Shown here: positions 4,671-7,280 of the stretch, in pieces
Layout: every line of letters starts with the position of its first letter
Position numbering within the stretch: the stretch's first letter is position 1
Origin: JBFLXN01 sp040755715 [NCBI: Candidatus Edwardsbacteria bacterium]
Lineage (GTDB): Bacteria; Edwardsbacteria; AC1; JBFLXN01
Reading direction: 5' to 3'
NCBI GenBank assembly: GCA_040755715.1
Contig: JBFLXN010000137.1
Span: forward strand, 1-7,280
Length of the DNA: 7,280 nt
Program-made: the position numbers and the translations under genes
The notes under the pieces: generated by a model
Database searches by the model: none
The model's input: the letters and a program-made list of their open reading frames with translations, nothing else
What the model was told of the DNA's origin: nothing

Positions 4671-6587
4671 ATGACTCCAAAATTCTTATTGTCTCATTGT
4701 TTGATTTTGTTTATCGTTCTTGTCAGTTGCGGAAGGAAAGGAAATCCGGTAGCTCCACCTCCAGGCGAAGACAAAACCCCACCTACCGTGATTTCAACAT
4801 TTCCCACTGATGGTGCTACCGCACTTCCAAGGAATACTACCATCAGTGTCTCTTTTAGCGAGGTAATGAATAAGACTTTGGCAGAGTCAAGTTTAGTAAT
4901 AAATGGTCTTAAATGGAGTGGTGAATTCTACTGGCATAGTGAAATGATGACCTTTGTTCCCAGCACTTCTTTTCCTGTTGATTCACTTATCAAAGTCAAA
5001 GTAACAAACACAGCCAAAGACCTTGCCGGCAATTCACTTTCTCCGGAAAAAAATTTTAGTTTTTTTACTTCATCCATTATTGACACTGTCCGACCGACAG
5101 TGCTTTCGGTAGCTCCTGCCGATGGAGACACCAACATCAGTATCAGACCGAAAATTACGCTTCATTTTAGCAAATTAATGTTTCCGCCTTTAACTCAGGG
5201 GGCTTTTTCTCTTAATTGGTCTGGCGGCAAGGTTTTGGGAAATTTCCAATGGACAGGAGATACGGTGCTGAGTTTTGTCCCTGCTAATGATTTAGAGAAT
5301 TATACTATCTATTACATTTTTCTAGATACCACTGCTAAAGATAGAGCTTGGAATTCTCTGGGGGCAACTTTTTCCACAAATTTTACTACGGAGAGAGATA
5401 CCATTCCTCCTCAAGTGGTCAATACTGACCCAGGGGTTGGGGCAAGCAATATTTCCGTGAAGCAAAAAATCTCAGTGCGCTTCAGCGAAAAAATGAACAG
5501 AAGCTCTGTAGAAAATAGTTTTTCTTTGAATCCCACTGTCAGCGGGACATTTAGTTGGAGTAGTGATAGCCTAGTGGTTTTTACTCCCTCATCTCTCCTG
5601 CGTTTTTCTACACTATATAGTGTAACTATTTCTACCTCAGCGATGGACTTAGCTGGAAATCATTTAAAACAGAATTATGTCTGGAATTTCACCACTGGGA
5701 GTGGTGCCTATGTGACCTGCCGACAAGCTGAGGCGGTTTATCTAATTGATTTGACGAGCAAAAGTTTGGTTGATACAATTTCTGGCTTTTCCAGTCCGAA
5801 AGGAATTGCCATTACCCTTGACGGTAGTTATTTATTTGTTACTGGTGGCGAAACTTCAGGAAAAGTTTATGTAATCTCTACTGCCAATAATCTTATCACT
5901 GATTCGGTGAGTGTGGGGAATAATCCTTATGATATGGCTATTTCTTCTGATGGCAATTACGGTTATGTGAGCAATAATCTTTCAGATGACATTTCCGTGC
6001 TCAATCTGAGCACGCACTCGGTTATTACTACAGTTAGTGTAGATGCTGGACCAAGGGGTTTGGTTGTCAGTTCTGACGGTAAGAATCTGTATGTCGTCTG
6101 CCAAAATGCCAGAAAGCTAGATGTGATTCGCACTGCTGATAATACTTGGTCTACCAGCGTTCCAGGTCTAGCCGGCACACCTGAAGATGTAGCGGTGAGT
6201 CTGGATAGCCGTTATGTCTTTGTTACTGAAGGGACCAACAATACTATTGCAGTGATTGATACTAACAATTATTCAGGGGTTTCCACATTTTTTAATGTCA
6301 ATGGAGCTACTTCTTTTGACATCATTAGTTCATCCTCTTACGTTTATTTTACCTGCTTTGATAATGGAACCTTAGAAATTCGGAACATAACTTCCCCTTA
6401 TGTTTGGGTAAAATCAATCGGTGTTGGAAGTGGTCCAAGAGGATTAACTTTGACCAAGGATGGGAAACATATTTTGGTAGCAAATTCACAGGATAATACA
6501 CTTTCGGTGATTGAGACTGGGAATTATGCGGTAGTAGCGACAATTCCCGTAGGTGCGGAGCCGTGGAATGTGGTAGTGACACCCTAA
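4671..6587 (+). CDS. Lipoprotein with three SbsA Ig-like domains and a seven-bladed YVTN beta-propeller
   Basis: Residues 1-19 form a signal peptide ending in the lipobox LVSC, so C20 would be lipidated and the 638-residue protein anchored to a membrane facing outward. A Pro-rich linker (26-38) follows. Three Ig-like repeats of the Big_5/SbsA kind start at about 37, 140 and 245, each with PPxV...P.dGa..., a SVSFSEVMN-like strand and a closing FTT/FFT. A YVTN-type propeller follows (346-638) with repeats such as GPRGLVVSSDGKNLYV. I count seven blades, the first closed by the C-terminal strand PWNVVVTP. No catalytic motif is seen; a surface binding or adhesion role is inferred. The start is one base after the protease stop with only weak Shine-Dalgarno sequence, suggesting coupling. 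Extra cysteines (C350, C477, C562) are isolated. Confidence 0.85.
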   Translation: MTPKFLLSHCLILFIVLVSCGRKGNPVAPPPGEDKTPPTVISTFPTDGATALPRNTTISVSFSEVMNKTLAESSLVINGLKWSGEFYWHSEMMTFVPSTSFPVDSLIKVKVTNTAKDLAGNSLSPEKNFSFFTSSIIDTVRPTVLSVAPADGDTNISIRPKITLHFSKLMFPPLTQGAFSLNWSGGKVLGNFQWTGDTVLSFVPANDLENYTIYYIFLDTTAKDRAWNSLGATFSTNFTTERDTIPPQVVNTDPGVGASNISVKQKISVRFSEKMNRSSVENSFSLNPTVSGTFSWSSDSLVVFTPSSLLRFSTLYSVTISTSAMDLAGNHLKQNYVWNFTTGSGAYVTCRQAEAVYLIDLTSKSLVDTISGFSSPKGIAITLDGSYLFVTGGETSGKVYVISTANNLITDSVSVGNNPYDMAISSDGNYGYVSNNLSDDISVLNLSTHSVITTVSVDAGPRGLVVSSDGKNLYVVCQNARKLDVIRTADNTWSTSVPGLAGTPEDVAVSLDSRYVFVTEGTNNTIAVIDTNNYSGVSTFFNVNGATSFDIISSSSYVYFTCFDNGTLEIRNITSPYVWVKSIGVGSGPRGLTLTKDGKHILVANSQDNTLSVIETGNYAVVATIPVGAEPWNVVVTP

Positions 6588-6621
6588 GAATTGCAAAATG
6601 CAAATTGCAAAATGCAAAATT
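6587..6621. repeat. Heptamer array directly after the lipoprotein stop codon
   Basis: Five 7-nt units, AGAATTG, CAAAATG, CAAATTG, CAAAATG and CAAAATT, begin at the last base of the stop codon TAA (6585-6587). The unit CAAAATG is the same as that after pyrB (1872-1885). No matching reverse-complement arm is seen close by. Confidence 0.75.
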
Positions 6622-6635
6622 AGTTTTATTTTTAC

Positions 6636-6664
6636 GCCTTCCTATTTCAAGTGGAGGGCTTTTA
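6636..6664 (+). terminator. Probable intrinsic terminator after the lipoprotein gene
   Basis: GCCTTCC (6636-6642) pairs with GGAGGGC (6653-6659) through seven base pairs including one G-U, with a 10-nt loop. TTTTA follows at 6660-6664. The T-run is short, so it is a modest terminator. It would end the transcript carrying the pyr and accessory genes. Confidence 0.45.
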
Positions 6665-6745
6665 TTGATGCCTTTTATGAACTATCTGGCTAAAGGAGGG
6701 ATATCTATTTACTGCCCAATATGTAAAGATTCAGGCTGTTGATTT
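6665..6745. other. Short spacer with no convincing gene
   Basis: Between the terminator and the next repeat I see only a 24-codon reading frame (6668-6742). It has GGAGGG nine bases upstream and ends in YCPICKDSGC. The paired cysteines suggest a zinc-ribbon scrap, but the GGAGGG is the terminator stem and the frame is too short to support. It may be residue of a decayed gene. Confidence 0.3.
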
Positions 6746-6862
6746 AACCGCAGAGGGCGCAGAGACCGCAGAGAAGAAAACATGGATAGGGAGTATAAGT
6801 GCTTAAATTAAAAGGGGATTGGAAATTCCATAATCTCTGCGTTCTCAGCGTTCTCTGCGGTT
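6746..6862. repeat. Inverted repeat with three 9-nt periodic units per arm (CCGCAGAG type)
   Basis: The left arm (6746-6772) splits into AACCGCAGA, GGGCGCAGA and GACCGCAGA. The reverse complement of the right arm (6836-6862) reads AACCGCAGA, GAACGCTGA and GAACGCAGA. The outermost units match perfectly and the inner ones are degenerate, exactly the design of the element at 175-264 but with a 9-nt period and another sequence. The loop (6773-6835) is AT-rich and contains a GTG with GGGAG five bases upstream (6789-6793). The right arm occupies the place where the 5' half of the next gene should be. Confidence 0.8.
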
Positions 6863-6897
6863 TCAAGTCTTTTTTCAACACCCTGATTGGGACATTA

Positions 6898-7233
6898 ATG
6901 GTTGATTTTATTGGCGTATATAATCCCTTAACTGAGGAAGCACTTGATAACGCGGTGGAAGTTGCTGTTTATGGTATTCCCACTCGTGTTTTTAGACCCG
7001 AATATTTAATGACAATTGCCCTTCAGACTGGAAGGGCACAAGATTTAAGAAAGATTGTAAATCTCTATGAGGAAAGCAACTTTAATGAAGAATATCTTGG
7101 AAAAATAATAAAACGACACGGTTTGTCAAGGAAATGGAATGAGTTTAAAAAGAGATATATAGTTACTGGTGAAGAATCAAGACTTCAATATAACTGGTTC
7201 CTGATAAGGGAAGCCAAAGTTTTTGCTCTTTGA
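6898..7233 (+). pseudogene. 5'-truncated nucleotidyltransferase-like protein, C-terminal part only
   Basis: From the ATG at 6898 the frame gives 111 residues. EEALDNAVEVAVYGIPTRVF, then PEYLMTIALQTGRAQDLRKI and IIKRHGLSRKWNEFKKRY match, by memory, the C-terminal half of small nucleotidyltransferases where this segment follows the GG...DxD catalytic domain. That N-terminal domain is absent. The frame stays open back to a GTG at 6799 with a fair ribosome-binding site (GGGAG, 6789-6793), but those 33 extra residues are translated from the periodic repeat and have no family resemblance. The gene therefore looks cut by a repeat-associated rearrangement. It could still make a stand-alone helical fragment. 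It is not closely similar to the nucleotidyltransferase at 3487-4242. Confidence 0.6.
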
Positions 7234-7280
7234 CATTTTCTATTCTTATTTTCTTTTTCCTTTGCGAGAACGATAAATTC

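Noticed and set aside
6668-6742. 24-codon ORF ending in a cysteine-rich segment
   Set aside because: It is too short, its apparent ribosome-binding site is the terminator stem, and nothing else supports coding.

Overview
The window looks like a piece of a bacterial chromosome with low-to-moderate GC (about 40% by eye). All supported genes lie on the + strand. The pyrR-pyrB-pyrC gene order is known from Firmicutes and scattered other lineages. A lipoprotein made of SbsA-type Ig-like domains plus a YVTN propeller, and very many short degenerate repeats between genes, are more typical of uncultured candidate phyla (WOR-3/Stahlbacteria-like or similar). The phylum is inference; nothing here fixes it.

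Layout. 1-331 is non-coding. It holds a 22-bp tandem repeat resembling an IS21-family end, a 90-bp inverted repeat with 8-nt periodic arms, and a good sigma70-type promoter. 332-3381 is a pyrimidine operon: pyrR (PRPP-binding regulator/uracil phosphoribosyltransferase), pyrB (aspartate carbamoyltransferase catalytic chain) and pyrC (class I dihydroorotase). PyrB and PyrC catalyse the second and third steps of UMP synthesis. The pyrR-pyrB junction carries an AT-rich heptamer array that has rewritten the PyrR C-terminus, followed by a perfect 34-bp palindrome. The pyrB-pyrC gap is filled by a degenerate heptamer-based inverted repeat.

3378-4242 is a two-gene cassette joined to pyrC by an ATGA overlap. 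It comprises a 76-residue protein with an LGGSLDPEPNPQSPF motif and a nucleotidyltransferase-fold protein that starts inside it, so about 122 bp appear to code in two frames. 4289-4669 is a retropepsin-like aspartic protease. 4671-6587, one base after the protease stop codon, is a lipoprotein with three Ig-like domains and a seven-bladed beta-propeller.

6588-6897 holds another heptamer array, a probable terminator and a second periodic inverted repeat, this time with 9-nt units. 6898-7233 is the C-terminal part of a second nucleotidyltransferase-like protein. Its catalytic N-terminus is missing, and the repeat occupies the place where it should be.

The best candidates for something undescribed are the deeply overlapping small-protein/nucleotidyltransferase pair and the set of periodic repeats (7-, 8- and 9-nt units). 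The repeats sit at gene ends and form inverted repeats with the same design but different sequences.
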